Source of the DNA: Peptoniphilus sp. GNH
GTDB taxonomy: Bacteria; Bacillota; Clostridia; Tissierellales; Peptoniphilaceae
Reading direction: 5' to 3'
NCBI GenBank assembly: GCA_021307325.1
Contig: CP089931.1
Location: 1,264,979 to 1,328,978 of the forward strand
DNA length: 64,000 nt
The translations under genes were made by a program, and so were the position numbers. Below the pieces are notes generated by a model. That model searched no databases and was not told where the DNA came from. It was given only the letters and a program-made list of their open reading frames with translations. How positions within the stretch are numbered: position 1 is the first letter of the stretch; every line of letters starts with the position of its first letter. This document shows positions 8,697 to 18,037 of this stretch, in pieces.

Positions 8697-9742
8697 TAGT
8701 ACAAGCTTCCAGAATTTATTACCGGGCTGACCTCGCTGTTACCGCAAAGTACAACCATGAGATTGGAAACCATTGCAGCCTTTCTTTCTTCATCCAAATC
8801 TACAACCTTGTTTTCAGCTAGCTTTTCAAGTGCCATCTCAACCATTCCAACAGCACCATCCACAATCATAGACCTTGCATCTATAAGGGCAGATGCTTGT
8901 TGTCTTTGGAGCATGGCTGCTGCAATTTCTGGTGCATAGGACAGATGAGTAATTCTAGCTTCCACAATTTCAAGTCCAGCAAACTCAACCCTATTTTGGA
9001 TTTCATCTCTTATTCTTTTAGCTACGACTTCACTAGACCCTCTCAAAGACCCGTCATCAGGTTCGCCATCTCCCGTTGTATCAATCTGAAAATTTGAATT
9101 TAAATCGTAGGGATATTGGCGCACAATATTTCTAAGAGCTGTGTCAGTTTGCAAGGAGAGATATTCTTTGAAGTTATCAACATTAAAGACCGCTTTGGCC
9201 GTGTCCTTTACTCTCCACATCACAGCAATACCAATTTCTACAGGATTTCCAAGAACATCATTTATTTTTTGCTTGCTATTATTAAGTGTCATCACTTTAA
9301 GAGATATTCTCTTATCAGATATATTGGTTGCCTGCACAGATTCATCTCTGCCAAGCTTAATCGAAACTTTAGAATCTCTCACATCGCCGCTTTGACCCAA
9401 TTTAGTATCAGCAGCAGGATTAAAGGCCCTGGCAAAAGGATTTAAAAAATAAAATCCCTCTTCCTTCAAGGTGCCCATATACTTTCCAAAAACTGTGATG
9501 ACATATGCCTCTTGAGGTCTTAGAACTTTCAATCCCAAAAGCAAAATCCAACCTAAGGCAACAAATACAATCGCCAGTCCAAATAATATATTATCTAGCA
9601 TAGATTTTTCAGCCGGTCCATTAATATATCTTATAAAAGAAAATACAGACAGACCCAACAAAATCACATATATAATTAGGACAAGTCCTCCCATCTTTGC
9701 GCCACGCAAAACTTTTTCTTCAATTTTTTTACTATCTTCCAT
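8696..9742 (-). CDS. SPFH/band 7 domain membrane protein
   Basis: This 348-residue stomatin/prohibitin/flotillin-type protein is a membrane scaffold thought to organise membrane microdomains. Two hydrophobic segments lie near residues 20-42 and 52-72. The band 7 domain runs from VLRPQEAYVITVFGKYMGTL to about residue 290 and ends with the typical helical QRQQASALIDARSMIVDGAV segment. The ATG at 9742 is chosen over a TTG at 9748 because TAGGAG sits 8 bases before it. It has its own promoter at 9776-9804 and is followed by an overlapping RHH gene. Confidence 0.85.
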   Translation of the reverse strand: MEDSKKIEEKVLRGAKMGGLVLIIYVILLGLSVFSFIRYINGPAEKSMLDNILFGLAIVFVALGWILLLGLKVLRPQEAYVITVFGKYMGTLKEEGFYFLNPFARAFNPAADTKLGQSGDVRDSKVSIKLGRDESVQATNISDKRISLKVMTLNNSKQKINDVLGNPVEIGIAVMWRVKDTAKAVFNVDNFKEYLSLQTDTALRNIVRQYPYDLNSNFQIDTTGDGEPDDGSLRGSSEVVAKRIRDEIQNRVEFAGLEIVEARITHLSYAPEIAAAMLQRQQASALIDARSMIVDGAVGMVEMALEKLAENKVVDLDEERKAAMVSNLMVVLCGNSEVSPVINSGSLY

Positions 9743-9775
9743 TGACAAAACTCCTAACTTCTTTTTGATATCATA

Positions 9776-9804
9776 ATTATATCACAGCACTTTTTAGATT
9801 GAAA
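9776..9804 (-). promoter_or_regulatory. Likely sigma-A promoter of the SPFH gene
   Basis: On the minus strand TTTCAA, a 17-base spacer and an extended TGTGATATAAT -10 element. Transcription should start about 25 bases before the SPFH ATG. Confidence 0.6.
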
Positions 9805-9829
9805 TATTATTTATAAATTTTTCTATTTT

Positions 9830-11023
9830 TTATTTCTCATCTAAAAGTTTTTTATATGATAAATCTATACCCAAAGCTCCTATTGGAGCAGTTACCAAAA
9901 TTCCAACAACAGCTATGGTCAGCACTATTTGCCCACACCTCAACCCAGAAGCTAAAGGTACAGAGCCAATCGCCGCCTGAACAGTAGCTTTGGGTAAATA
10001 AGATATAAGGCAAAAAATTCTCTGTTTTATTGTAAACTTTTCTGAGCTTATAGCCAATAAAAGTCCAACAGATCTAAAAATAAGGCCAACCGCTATGATT
10101 ACAAGTGCCGCAAATCCAGCCTCAAAAGCATAGCTTATATTTATTGCAGCTCCGACAAGAACAAACAAAAATATTTCTGCGTATGTCCATATTACGCCTA
10201 AGTTTTTCGCCAAATTTTTACTTATTGTTTCATGCGATTTAATTTTTATGATAAGAGCCATGCTAACCACTCCCAAAAGGCCAGACATGGGCATACTAGT
10301 TTCTAAAACTTTTTCTAACCCCATAAGCAAAAATGATGTTGATATAATTATTAAAATTTTTCCTGCATTTTGTAATTTCTCTATATTGCTTAGCTTTTTT
10401 AAAAAATAAACCACAATATATCCAGCTAATAAACCAACTACTACACCAGAAATTATAGAAAGAGGGATATTTATTAAGTCAAAAACTTTAAACTTTTCCC
10501 CCTTTGCCATGCTCAAAAACGATGTGAAAAGTACTATTACAAAAATATCATCACAAGATGCACCAGCCATAATCATCTGAGGTATAGCTTTCTTTTTACC
10601 ATACCCCTTTTCAATCAAGCTTATCATTCTAGGAACCACCACAGCTGGAGAAACAGCTGCCATAACAGAACCCATAACAAGGGCATCAACTCTTCTTATC
10701 CCAAGTATTATTGGTGCAAAAATGAAAAACCCAACAATTTCAAAAGATGCAGGTATAAAAGACAAGAGCAAGGCTGGCTTTCCCGCCTTTTTTAAATCAT
10801 CAATATCAAGCGAAAGTCCCGCCTTCAACAAAATAACTATCAATGCCATCTTTCGTATATCTGCAGACATAGATAAAATATTAGAATCAATTAAATTAAG
10901 TTCATAAGGTCCTATAAGAATACCTAATAAAATCATCCCAACTATGGAAGGCAGTTTAAAATTTTTGAAAATTCCCCCTGATACAAAGCCCAAAAATAAA
11001 ATCATTCCAAGCGATGCAATCAT
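9830..11023 (-). CDS. Cation/proton antiporter (Na_H_Exchanger/CPA family)
   Basis: This 397-residue protein has about 12 hydrophobic helices and the fold of sodium(potassium)/proton antiporters. It would exchange protons for Na+ or K+ across the membrane. The central GASCDDIFVIVLF segment supplies the paired aspartates used for ion exchange in electrogenic members. The reading frame can be extended to a TTG at 11104, but that extension would lie in a terminator-like hairpin. The ATG at 11023 is preceded at nine bases by a perfect AAGGAGG and begins directly with a membrane helix, so it is the likely start. Regulation by the fluoride-riboswitch-like leader just upstream suggests a role in fluoride or associated ion stress, which is inference. 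Confidence 0.85.
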   Translation of the reverse strand: MIASLGMILFLGFVSGGIFKNFKLPSIVGMILLGILIGPYELNLIDSNILSMSADIRKMALIVILLKAGLSLDIDDLKKAGKPALLLSFIPASFEIVGFFIFAPIILGIRRVDALVMGSVMAAVSPAVVVPRMISLIEKGYGKKKAIPQMIMAGASCDDIFVIVLFTSFLSMAKGEKFKVFDLINIPLSIISGVVVGLLAGYIVVYFLKKLSNIEKLQNAGKILIIISTSFLLMGLEKVLETSMPMSGLLGVVSMALIIKIKSHETISKNLAKNLGVIWTYAEIFLFVLVGAAINISYAFEAGFAALVIIAVGLIFRSVGLLLAISSEKFTIKQRIFCLISYLPKATVQAAIGSVPLASGLRCGQIVLTIAVVGILVTAPIGALGIDLSYKKLLDEK

Positions 11024-11041
11024 AAATATAATCCTCCTTAT

Positions 11042-11125
11042 AAAAAAAGCTGATGTCTCTACAAAAGTAGAAGTCATCAGCATATTTGCATTTAGGTTTC
11101 CCAAGGAAGTACCTCATTTCCTCTA
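11042..11125 (-). promoter_or_regulatory. Fluoride (crcB-type) riboswitch candidate with terminator
   Basis: On the minus strand, a hairpin with arms AGGAA and TTCCT and a loop containing GAGGT is followed by AAACC and then GCTGATGACTTCTAC. This last block closely matches the conserved 3' part of crcB RNAs (Bacillus cereus has GCTAATGACTCCTAC), and ACTTC can pair with the GAGGT loop as in the fluoride pseudoknot. The same block (11067-11081) alternatively pairs with GTAGAGACATCAGC (11049-11062), forming a terminator followed by seven T, just before the ribosome site. The layout fits a fluoride-ON transcription switch. A few extra bases between AAAC and the closing stem do not fit the compact consensus, hence the moderate confidence. 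The remaining 11126-11323 is AT-rich leader or promoter with no reading frame. Confidence 0.6.
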
Positions 11126-11323
11126 AACATTTTAATATAGTGCCTTATCTATGTAAATAGATAACTTAAAATCACCTTACGGGTAAATTTTTATATTTAA
11201 TATATTTAATAAGAGATCACATTAAAAATATAAAAATGCAAATAAATAAGTTGAATTTTATGTTTTCCGACTTTTAATAAATATATTTTTTAAAATTTTT
11301 GCAATCTCAAAGATTTTAAAAAA

Positions 11324-11361
11324 TAAAAAAATCTGCCGGGGACTAATCCTCCGACAGATTT
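11324..11361 (-). terminator. Terminator of the hbd-crt-thl operon
   Basis: On the minus strand, an imperfect hairpin with arms around ATCTGTCGG and CCGGCAGAT is followed by a run of seven T, about 25 bases after the hbd stop codon. Confidence 0.8.
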
Positions 11362-11381
11362 TTATCTCATAAAATTAATTT

Positions 11382-12224
11382 TTATTTATTGTAGTCAAAG
11401 AAGCCTCTCTTGGTCTTTCTTCCAAGTAGACCTGCTCTTACCATCTTTCTTAGTAGTGGATGAGCTCTGTATTTAGAATCACCAAATTCAGTATAAAGTA
11501 CATCCATTATAGCCAAAACTACATCAAGTCCTATAAGATCTCCTAGAGCTAGAGGTCCCATTGGGTGGTTTGCGCCCAATTTCATAGCTTCATCTATATC
11601 TGATGCTGATGCAATACCTTCTGCCAATATTCCGATAGCTTCGTTTATCATTGGAATAAGAATTCTATTTACTACAAATCCTGGTGCCTCTTCTACTTCA
11701 ACTGGAGTCTTTCCTATTTCTTTAGAAAGTTCAACAATCTTGTTTTTAGTTTCTTCAGATGTCAATTGTCCCTTGATTACTTCTATAAGTTTCATCATTG
11801 GAACAGGATTGAAGAAGTGCATTCCTATAACTTTGTCCGGTCTGCAAGTTGCTGCTGCGATATCTGTTATTGAAAGAGATGAAGTATTTGATGCAAGTAT
11901 GCATTCTTTCTTTACATTTTCGCACAATTCCTTGAAGATGGCTTTTTTAATTGTTGGGTTTTCTGTTGCTGCTTCGATTACAAGGTCGCAATCCTTTATA
12001 TCTTCCATCTTTGCTGAGTAGCTTACATTTGCAAGAGCTGCTTTTTTAGCTTCTTCTGTCATTCTTCCCTTTTCAACATTTCTTGAAAAGTTCTTTTCCA
12101 TTAGAGCTTTTGCTTTTTCAAGTTGTTCTGGTGCTATATCTCTTACTACTACCTTGTGAAGTGGTGCTAATACTTGAGCAATGCCTGCTCCCATTGTACC
12201 TGATCCGATTACTGCTATTTTCAT
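11382..12224 (-). CDS. hbd: 3-hydroxybutyryl-CoA dehydrogenase
   Basis: This enzyme reduces acetoacetyl-CoA to (S)-3-hydroxybutyryl-CoA with NAD(P)H in the butyrate pathway. The 280-residue protein has the N-terminal Rossmann motif [11 protein letters not shown], the catalytic-region [26 protein letters not shown], and the C-terminal dimerisation domain with [14 protein letters not shown]. The ATG at 12224 lies seven bases after AAAGGAG. An in-frame ATG at 12230 is only one or two bases from that site. The upstream crt stop lies at 12227-12229, so the genes are coupled. The bcd-etfBA genes that normally complete the pathway are not in the window. Confidence 0.95.
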   Translation of the reverse strand: MKIAVIGSGTMGAGIAQVLAPLHKVVVRDIAPEQLEKAKALMEKNFSRNVEKGRMTEEAKKAALANVSYSAKMEDIKDCDLVIEAATENPTIKKAIFKELCENVKKECILASNTSSLSITDIAAATCRPDKVIGMHFFNPVPMMKLIEVIKGQLTSEETKNKIVELSKEIGKTPVEVEEAPGFVVNRILIPMINEAIGILAEGIASASDIDEAMKLGANHPMGPLALGDLIGLDVVLAIMDVLYTEFGDSKYRAHPLLRKMVRAGLLGRKTKRGFFDYNK

Positions 12225-12226
12225 TG

Positions 12227-13009
12227 TCATTCTCCTTTAAATTCCGCTTTTCTTTTTTCTACGAATGCCTTCATACCTTCTTTTTGGTCATATGTTGCAA
12301 AGCATAGGCCAAATACGTTTCTTTCGATTGACATGCCTGTTTCGATATCTGTTTGAATACCGTTGTTAATAGCTGCCTTTGAATACTTAACTGCCTGTTT
12401 AGCATTCTTAGCTATTTGACTTGCCAATTTTAGAGCTTCTTCTATAAGTACTTCTGGTTCATAAACATGGTTTACAAGTCCCATTTCCTTAGCTTCTTCA
12501 GCTCCAATAATCTTTGCTGTGTAGATTAGTTCTTTAGCTAATCCAGGTCCTATTGTCCTTATTAGCCTTTGAGTTCCACCAAATCCAGGTGTAATTCCAA
12601 GACCCACTTCAGGTTGACCAAATTTAGCCTTGCTAGATGCCAATCTTATATCACATGCTAGAGAAAGTTCACATCCTCCACCAAGAGCAAATCCATTTAC
12701 AGCTGCTATTACAGGTTTTGATAGTTGTTCAATCCTGAACATGGTATCCATTCCAAGTTTTGCAAACGCATATGCTTCTCCCGCATTTAGGGGTGCCATT
12801 TCAGTTATATCAGCTCCTGCTATAAAAGCCTTGCCCGCTCCTGTAAACACTACACAACTTACAGAATCATCTGTATCTATTTTTTCAAAACAATCTTTGA
12901 TTTCTTTTAAAACTTCTGAATTTAAAGCATTTAAACTTTTTTCTTTATTTATTGTAATCAGAAGAACTCCGTCTTCTTTTTTGTCTAATAGAAGATATTT
13001 GTAATCCAT
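12227..13009 (-). CDS. crt: Enoyl-CoA hydratase (crotonase)
   Basis: Crotonase interconverts (S)-3-hydroxybutyryl-CoA and crotonyl-CoA. The 260-residue protein has the crotonase-fold oxyanion-hole segments [12 protein letters not shown] and [17 protein letters not shown], and the acidic catalytic pair region [20 protein letters not shown]. Its length is normal for Crt. GGGAG five bases before the ATG supports the start. It sits between thl and hbd in a butyrate-type operon and could also take crotonyl-CoA produced by Kal at 26.4 kb. Confidence 0.93.
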   Translation of the reverse strand: MDYKYLLLDKKEDGVLLITINKEKSLNALNSEVLKEIKDCFEKIDTDDSVSCVVFTGAGKAFIAGADITEMAPLNAGEAYAFAKLGMDTMFRIEQLSKPVIAAVNGFALGGGCELSLACDIRLASSKAKFGQPEVGLGITPGFGGTQRLIRTIGPGLAKELIYTAKIIGAEEAKEMGLVNHVYEPEVLIEEALKLASQIAKNAKQAVKYSKAAINNGIQTDIETGMSIERNVFGLCFATYDQKEGMKAFVEKRKAEFKGE

Positions 13010-13022
13010 GGATACTCCCTTC

Positions 13023-14201
13023 TTATCTTTGAACTAGTATTGCTGTTCCCATTCCTCCGCCTATGCAAAGTGTTGCAAGACCTTTTTTTGCATCTCTTCT
13101 CTTCATTTCATAAAGAAGAGTTGTAAGAATTCTGGCTCCTGATGCTCCTATTGGATGTCCAAGAGCTATGGCTCCACCGTTTACATTGGTTTTTTCGTCA
13201 TCAAGTTTTAATTCTTTTGAAACAGCTCCTGCTTGGGCTGCGAAAGCTTCGTTAGCTTCAACAAGATCTAGATCTTCAACAGTCCAGCCTGCTTTTTTAA
13301 GAGCTTTTCTTGAAGAAGGAATTGGGCCTGTTCCCATTACCTTAGGATCAATACCTGCATCAGCATAAGCTACGATTTCTGCTAGAGGTTCTACTCCAAG
13401 CTCTTTAGCTTTTTCTTCTGTCATCACAACTAGCATAGCTGCTCCGTCATTGATACCTGAAGCATTTGCAGCTGTTACAGTGCCTCCGTCTGGTTTGAAG
13501 GCTGGCTTTAATCCTGCAAGTCCTTCAACAGTTACTCCTTCTTTGATGTATTCATCAGTATCTACAACTGTAACCTTGCCCTTGCGTCCCTTAACTTCTA
13601 CTGGAACAATTTCTTCTTTAAATCTGCCTTCAGCTCTAGCTTTTTCTGCTCTGTTTTGGCTTCTTGTTGCAATTTCATCTTGCATTTGTCTTGTTATGCC
13701 ATATTCAGCAGCAACATTTTCAGCTGTGATTCCCATATGGTAGTTGTTGTATACGTCCCATAGACCGTCTTTAATCATTACGTCAACAACTTTTCCATCG
13801 CCCATTCTTGCTCCCCATCTTTCTTTTGGAAGTAAGTAAGGTGCTGATGACATGCTTTCTGTTCCTCCTGCGAGAACGATTTCAGCATCGCCCGCTTTAA
13901 TCATTTGTGCTGCTAGAGAAACTGTCCTCAAACCCGATCCGCAAACCATGTTAACTGTGATTGCTGGAGTATCTTCTGACATGCCAGCTCCCAATACAAC
14001 TTGGCGAGCAACGTTTTGTCCTTGTCCTGCTTGGAGTACATTTCCAATTAGGGCTTCGTCTACTTGATCCGGGCTTACTTTTGCTCTTTTTAGCGCTTCT
14101 TTTGCTGCTACAATTCCTAGTTCCGCTGCTGAAACAGTCTTAAAAGCGCCACCAAATGAGCCTATCGGTGTTCTAACCGCACTTGCGATAACTACTTTCA
14201 T
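13023..14201 (-). CDS. thlA: Acetyl-CoA C-acetyltransferase (thiolase)
   Basis: Thiolase condenses two acetyl-CoA to acetoacetyl-CoA, or runs in reverse. The 392-residue protein is full length. The active cysteine lies in [14 protein letters not shown] (about residue 88), the NEAFAAQ block and [17 protein letters not shown] (histidine near 348) are present, and the C-terminal CIGGGMGTA holds the second catalytic cysteine. A clear ribosome site precedes the ATG. It is the second gene of the maoC-thl-crt-hbd operon. Confidence 0.96.
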   Translation of the reverse strand: MKVVIASAVRTPIGSFGGAFKTVSAAELGIVAAKEALKRAKVSPDQVDEALIGNVLQAGQGQNVARQVVLGAGMSEDTPAITVNMVCGSGLRTVSLAAQMIKAGDAEIVLAGGTESMSSAPYLLPKERWGARMGDGKVVDVMIKDGLWDVYNNYHMGITAENVAAEYGITRQMQDEIATRSQNRAEKARAEGRFKEEIVPVEVKGRKGKVTVVDTDEYIKEGVTVEGLAGLKPAFKPDGGTVTAANASGINDGAAMLVVMTEEKAKELGVEPLAEIVAYADAGIDPKVMGTGPIPSSRKALKKAGWTVEDLDLVEANEAFAAQAGAVSKELKLDDEKTNVNGGAIALGHPIGASGARILTTLLYEMKRRDAKKGLATLCIGGGMGTAILVQR

Positions 14202-14250
14202 TTTATCCTCCTATTCTCTTATAAATTTACTGACTTATAACTGACAAATC

Positions 14251-14664
14251 CTAACGAGGCGGCATAACTTGCGCAAATCCGTCAACTACGATTTCTCCGT
14301 CTTGATTAGTGCAAGTAGTCTTAATCTTTAGAAATTTCTCTTTTATTATTTCTACAACTTCCGCTTCAGCTGTGATTGTATCTCCCATATGAACCGGCTT
14401 TGTAAATTTTAGCTCTTGTCCCATATAGATGGTTCCTGGGCCTGGTAAATACATGCCTAGAACTGTCGATATCAATCCAGCTGTAAGCATTCCGTGAACA
14501 ATTCTTCCCTTGAACATAGTCTGTTCTGAAGCAACTTGATTTATGTGAGCAGGATTCAAATCTCCTGTGATTCCTGCGAACAAATAAACATCTGTTTCAG
14601 TTAATGTCTTGGTGAAAGAAGCCTTATCGCCAATTTTAATCTCGTTTATAGTTTTGCCTTTCAT
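14251..14664 (-). CDS. MaoC-like (R)-specific enoyl-CoA hydratase
   Basis: This is a 137-residue hot-dog fold protein of the MaoC/PhaJ family, which hydrates crotonyl-CoA to (R)-3-hydroxybutyryl-CoA. It carries the hydratase-2 motif AGITGDLNPAHINQ, with the catalytic aspartate and histidine, and GRIVHGMLTAGLIS. It heads the operon ahead of thl. Its R stereochemistry is not compatible with direct feeding into the S-specific Hbd, so its partner reaction is unclear. A role in acyl-chain shortening or in a side pathway is inference. Confidence 0.85.
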   Translation of the reverse strand: MKGKTINEIKIGDKASFTKTLTETDVYLFAGITGDLNPAHINQVASEQTMFKGRIVHGMLTAGLISTVLGMYLPGPGTIYMGQELKFTKPVHMGDTITAEAEVVEIIKEKFLKIKTTCTNQDGEIVVDGFAQVMPPR

Positions 14665-14790
14665 AAATACCTCCTAAGTATGTAATCATTTTGTACCATC
14701 TCTATTTATTATTATATCCCTTTGTAAAGAAAATTCAAGAGAATTAGATAAATTTTTAACTATTTTTTTAACTATCTTTTCACCTATTCT

Positions 14791-15891
14791 TTACCTTTTT
14801 AATAAGATTTCTACTATCTTTTCTGCCGACCTTCCATCTCCGTATGGATTTATAGCTTGAGCCATTAATTTGTAGAGTTTATCATTTTCTATGAGTTCTT
14901 TTACTGTCTCATAAATTTTTTTATATTTGGTACCAGCCAAAACTGCCGTCTTGGCATCCACACCTTCCATCCTCTCGGTTTCTTCTCTCACAACCACTAC
15001 AGGCTTTCCAAGTGCCGGTGCCTCTTCTTGAATTCCACCTGAGTCTGTTACCACCATATAAACTCTCTTCATTAAATTTGAAAACGGAAGATAGTCTAAG
15101 GGTTCAATCAAGTGAACTCTCGGATGGTCTTTAAAGATTGCTTTTGCGATTGTTCTTACTTTTGGGTTTAAATGAATCGGAAAAACAACTTCCACATCTT
15201 CGTGGTCTTTTAAAACATCTCTAACTGCACTGAAAATGTTTTCCATAGGCTCGCCTATGTTCTCCCTCCTGTGCGATGTGAGCAAGATTATTTTTTTGTT
15301 TTCATAATCTAAATCATTCAAAATCTGGTCTTCAAATTTGTAATCTTCTTTTACTGCATAATGCAAAGCATCTATTACGGTGTTTCCTACAAGATAAATA
15401 TTTTTGTCGTCAAAGCCTTCATTTAGAAGATTTTGTCTGTTACCTTCGGTCGGAGCAAAGTGATAAGTGCTCAAGACCCCTGTGAGTTTTCTATTTGCTT
15501 CTTCTGGGTAGGGGGAGTAAAGATTGTGAGATCTAAGTCCCGCCTCCACATGACCTATCTTTACCTTTTGATAGAAGGCTGCCAAAGCACCGGCAAATAC
15601 ACTTGTCGTATCTCCTTGAACTAAAAGCACATCCGGCTCGTATTCTTTTATTACTTTTTCAAGTCCTTGTAGACTTGCTACTGTTATATCTGTAAGAGTT
15701 TGATTGTTTTTGAATATGTTTAGATCATAGTCTGGTTTTATATCAAAAATCTCTAAAACTGAGTCCAACATCTGTCTATGCTGAGCAGTTACTAGAACTT
15801 TGAAATCAGCTTTTCTTTTTTCAAGCTCCTTTACTATCGGAGCCATTTTTATTGCCTCGGGTCTGGTTCCAAAAACCACTAGAATTTTCAT
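14791..15891 (-). CDS. wecB: UDP-N-acetylglucosamine 2-epimerase (non-hydrolysing)
   Basis: This enzyme converts UDP-GlcNAc to UDP-ManNAc, used for wall teichoic acid linkage units, capsule or secondary wall polymers. The 366-residue protein has GTRPEAIKMAPIV at the N-terminus, VQGDTTS, the EAGLRS motif, SHRRENIGEP and TDSGGIQEEAP, all typical of the family. It overlaps the preceding wecA-type gene by 4 bases and is the last gene of the ywlC-rpiB-upp-wecA-wecB run. UDP-ManNAc-dependent wall polymer would suit the SLH protein at 7.8 kb, which is inference. Confidence 0.93.
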   Translation of the reverse strand: MKILVVFGTRPEAIKMAPIVKELEKRKADFKVLVTAQHRQMLDSVLEIFDIKPDYDLNIFKNNQTLTDITVASLQGLEKVIKEYEPDVLLVQGDTTSVFAGALAAFYQKVKIGHVEAGLRSHNLYSPYPEEANRKLTGVLSTYHFAPTEGNRQNLLNEGFDDKNIYLVGNTVIDALHYAVKEDYKFEDQILNDLDYENKKIILLTSHRRENIGEPMENIFSAVRDVLKDHEDVEVVFPIHLNPKVRTIAKAIFKDHPRVHLIEPLDYLPFSNLMKRVYMVVTDSGGIQEEAPALGKPVVVVREETERMEGVDAKTAVLAGTKYKKIYETVKELIENDKLYKLMAQAINPYGDGRSAEKIVEILLKR

Positions 15892-16952
15892 TCTTCCTCC
15901 TTGCTCTTATCACTTGCCTTGGGTCCTTTAAACATGCCACTTGCCCAAGCAACCAATACTATTCCTATTATAATTAAAGCGGATATCAAAAGACCTTTTT
16001 GAGTGTTAAAGTCCGCTATCAAATTTGCCAATATACCAAAAATCATGGATATGATATAGAGGATTGAAACTGTCTGTCTTTGGCTTAGTCCTAGACCTAA
16101 AAGTCTGTGATGCAAATGTCCCTTGTCTGCCTGCATGATACTTTGACCAGAAAGTTTTCTCCTTATCATGGCAAAGGTCGTATCAAAAACAGGTACTCCC
16201 AAAATCAAAACAGGCACAAAAATGGTAAGCACTGTGGCTGATTTCATGAAGCCTTGAATTGATATATAAGAAAGCACATATCCTAAAAAGAGAGCCCCTG
16301 TGTCTCCCATAAATATTTTAGCTGGATTGAAGTTGTAGGGCAAAAATCCCAAACAAGCCCCCGCTAGGATTGCTCCCATAAGTGCTTGATCAAAAGACCC
16401 ACCAGCAAATGCTATAAAAGATATGCTTGCAGCACTTATCATTGATATTCCGGCCGCTAGTCCATCTAAGCCATCTATTAAGTTTACAGTGTTTGTAATT
16501 CCTATTATCCAAAAAAGAGTGATTGGAATGGACAAATAGGATAACCAAATCAAATCTTTTGCGAAAAATGGATTGGTAAAGAAGTTTATTTTGACTCCAC
16601 CAAAAATCAAGGTCAGCCCAGCCAAAATTTGAAACATCAGTTTCTTTTTTGGTGACAGATTTAGCTTGTCATCTATCAGACCAGAAATTACTATAAGTCC
16701 ACTTCCTATGAATAGACAGATGTACTCCCTATTTAAAGAGAGTCCATATAAGGCAGTTGCTAAGAATGCTATGAAAATTGCCAAACCTCCTCCCAGAGGC
16801 ATGGCTTTTTTGTGAATTCTTCTCTTATCCTTAGGTATGTCTATATAGCCAAGCTTTGGCATAATCTTAATTAAAATCGGACTTATGACAAAACTTATGA
16901 CAAATGCTATGGCAAAAAATTTGTAATTGGCTGTTATCGCCGTCTTAAACAA
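15888..16952 (-). CDS. wecA: Undecaprenyl-phosphate GlcNAc-1-phosphate transferase (WecA/TagO type)
   Basis: This membrane enzyme starts wall-polymer synthesis by moving GlcNAc-1-P to undecaprenyl phosphate. The 354-residue protein has about 11 helices with the MraY/WecA signature NLIDGLDGLAAG, FMGDTGALFLGY and a cytosolic HLHHRLLGLGLSQRQ loop. The frame is open back to 17030, inside upp. The better start is the TTG at 16952, ten bases after AGGAG, which avoids overlap with upp and gives a normal length. It directly precedes wecB, an established functional pairing. Confidence 0.9.
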   Translation of the reverse strand: MFKTAITANYKFFAIAFVISFVISPILIKIMPKLGYIDIPKDKRRIHKKAMPLGGGLAIFIAFLATALYGLSLNREYICLFIGSGLIVISGLIDDKLNLSPKKKLMFQILAGLTLIFGGVKINFFTNPFFAKDLIWLSYLSIPITLFWIIGITNTVNLIDGLDGLAAGISMISAASISFIAFAGGSFDQALMGAILAGACLGFLPYNFNPAKIFMGDTGALFLGYVLSYISIQGFMKSATVLTIFVPVLILGVPVFDTTFAMIRRKLSGQSIMQADKGHLHHRLLGLGLSQRQTVSILYIISMIFGILANLIADFNTQKGLLISALIIIGIVLVAWASGMFKGPKASDKSKEEE

Positions 16953-16965
16953 TACTAAATCTCTC

Positions 16966-17595
16966 CTATCTAGTTCCGAAAAGTCTATCCCCGGCATCTC
17001 CCAAGCCTGGTAAGATATATCCATGGTCATTTAGGCATTCATCTATGGCTGCCACATATATATCTACATCGGGGTATGCTTCTTGGACAGCCTTTAGTCC
17101 TTCAGGTGCGGCAACAAGGTTTACTGATTTTATGGATGTCACTCCTTGCGCCTTTAGTTCTCTTATGGCTTCTATAAGAGATCCACCAGTTGCAAGCATG
17201 GGGTCCAAGATTATCATAGTTCTTTCTGCTACATCGCTTGGAAATTTAGAGTAGTAGGTCACAGGTTTTAAGGTCTTGGGATCCCTATACATACCAATGT
17301 GAGCAACCCTTGCAGAAGGTGCCACGTTCAAAAATCCATCTACCATTCCAAGCCCCGCTCTTAAAATAGGAACAAGTCCGAACTTCTTGCCGGAAATTTG
17401 CTTGCCTATCATTTTTGTAAGGGGGGTTTCGATTTCTACATCTTTAAGCTCCAAGTCTCTTGTGACTTCATAGCCCATTAGAATGGCAATTTCTGTTGCC
17501 AGCTCATGAAAGGCCTTGGATGAAGTTTCCTTTTTTCTCATGATTGTAAGCTTGTGTTGAATAAGCGGATGATCTGTTACGTGTACTTTTCCCAT
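16966..17595 (-). CDS. upp: Uracil phosphoribosyltransferase
   Basis: This enzyme salvages uracil with PRPP to give UMP. The 209-residue protein has the PRPP-binding loop [12 protein letters not shown], the uracil-binding C-terminal [17 protein letters not shown], and [22 protein letters not shown], all diagnostic of Upp. A GAGGAGTG ribosome site precedes the ATG. It lies 4 bases after rpiB in the same operon, pairing two pentose or nucleotide salvage enzymes, which is common in Firmicutes. Confidence 0.96.
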   Translation of the reverse strand: MGKVHVTDHPLIQHKLTIMRKKETSSKAFHELATEIAILMGYEVTRDLELKDVEIETPLTKMIGKQISGKKFGLVPILRAGLGMVDGFLNVAPSARVAHIGMYRDPKTLKPVTYYSKFPSDVAERTMIILDPMLATGGSLIEAIRELKAQGVTSIKSVNLVAAPEGLKAVQEAYPDVDIYVAAIDECLNDHGYILPGLGDAGDRLFGTR

Positions 17596-17599
17596 TTTT

Positions 17600-18028
17600 T
17601 CACTCCTCTATTTTTTCTATTCTTCTACTGTGACGACCTCCTTCAAAATCAGTCGTCAAAAAAATATCCACTATCTTTTTTGCCATATCAGATCCTATAA
17701 GTCTTGCTCCCATAGCTAAGGCATTGGCATCATTGTGTCTTCTTGAAAGCTCGGCTGACAAGGGCTCCGAACACAAAGCACACCTAATCCCTTTTAATTT
17801 GTTGGCCGCTATGGAAATACCTATGCCAGATCCACAAACTAAGATTGTCCTGTCAACCTCTTTTTCTTGTAAAAGTCTTCCAGCTTTTTTCGCAAAGTCG
17901 GGATAATCGCACGACTCTTTTGAATCGGGGCCACAGTCTATGACATCGTGTCCCTTTTCTCTTAAATAATCTGCCAATTCCTTTCTCAAATCAAAACCAG
18001 CATGATCTGAGCCCATTGATATTTTCAT
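17600..18028 (-). CDS. rpiB: Ribose 5-phosphate isomerase B
   Basis: RpiB interconverts ribose 5-phosphate and ribulose 5-phosphate. The 142-residue protein begins [18 protein letters not shown] and has the catalytic-cysteine loop [22 protein letters not shown], the standard RpiB signature. It has AAGGAG before the ATG and lies between ywlC and upp. The same small family includes allose and galactose 6-phosphate isomerase subunits, but the gene context favours RpiB. Confidence 0.93.
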   Translation of the reverse strand: MKISMGSDHAGFDLRKELADYLREKGHDVIDCGPDSKESCDYPDFAKKAGRLLQEKEVDRTILVCGSGIGISIAANKLKGIRCALCSEPLSAELSRRHNDANALAMGARLIGSDMAKKIVDIFLTTDFEGGRHSRRIEKIEE

Positions 18029-18037
18029 AATTTCTCC

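Noticed and set aside
11024-11104. N-terminal extension of the antiporter from TTG at 11104
   Set aside because: The stretch is part of a terminator-like hairpin and a second, better ribosome site precedes the ATG at 11023.
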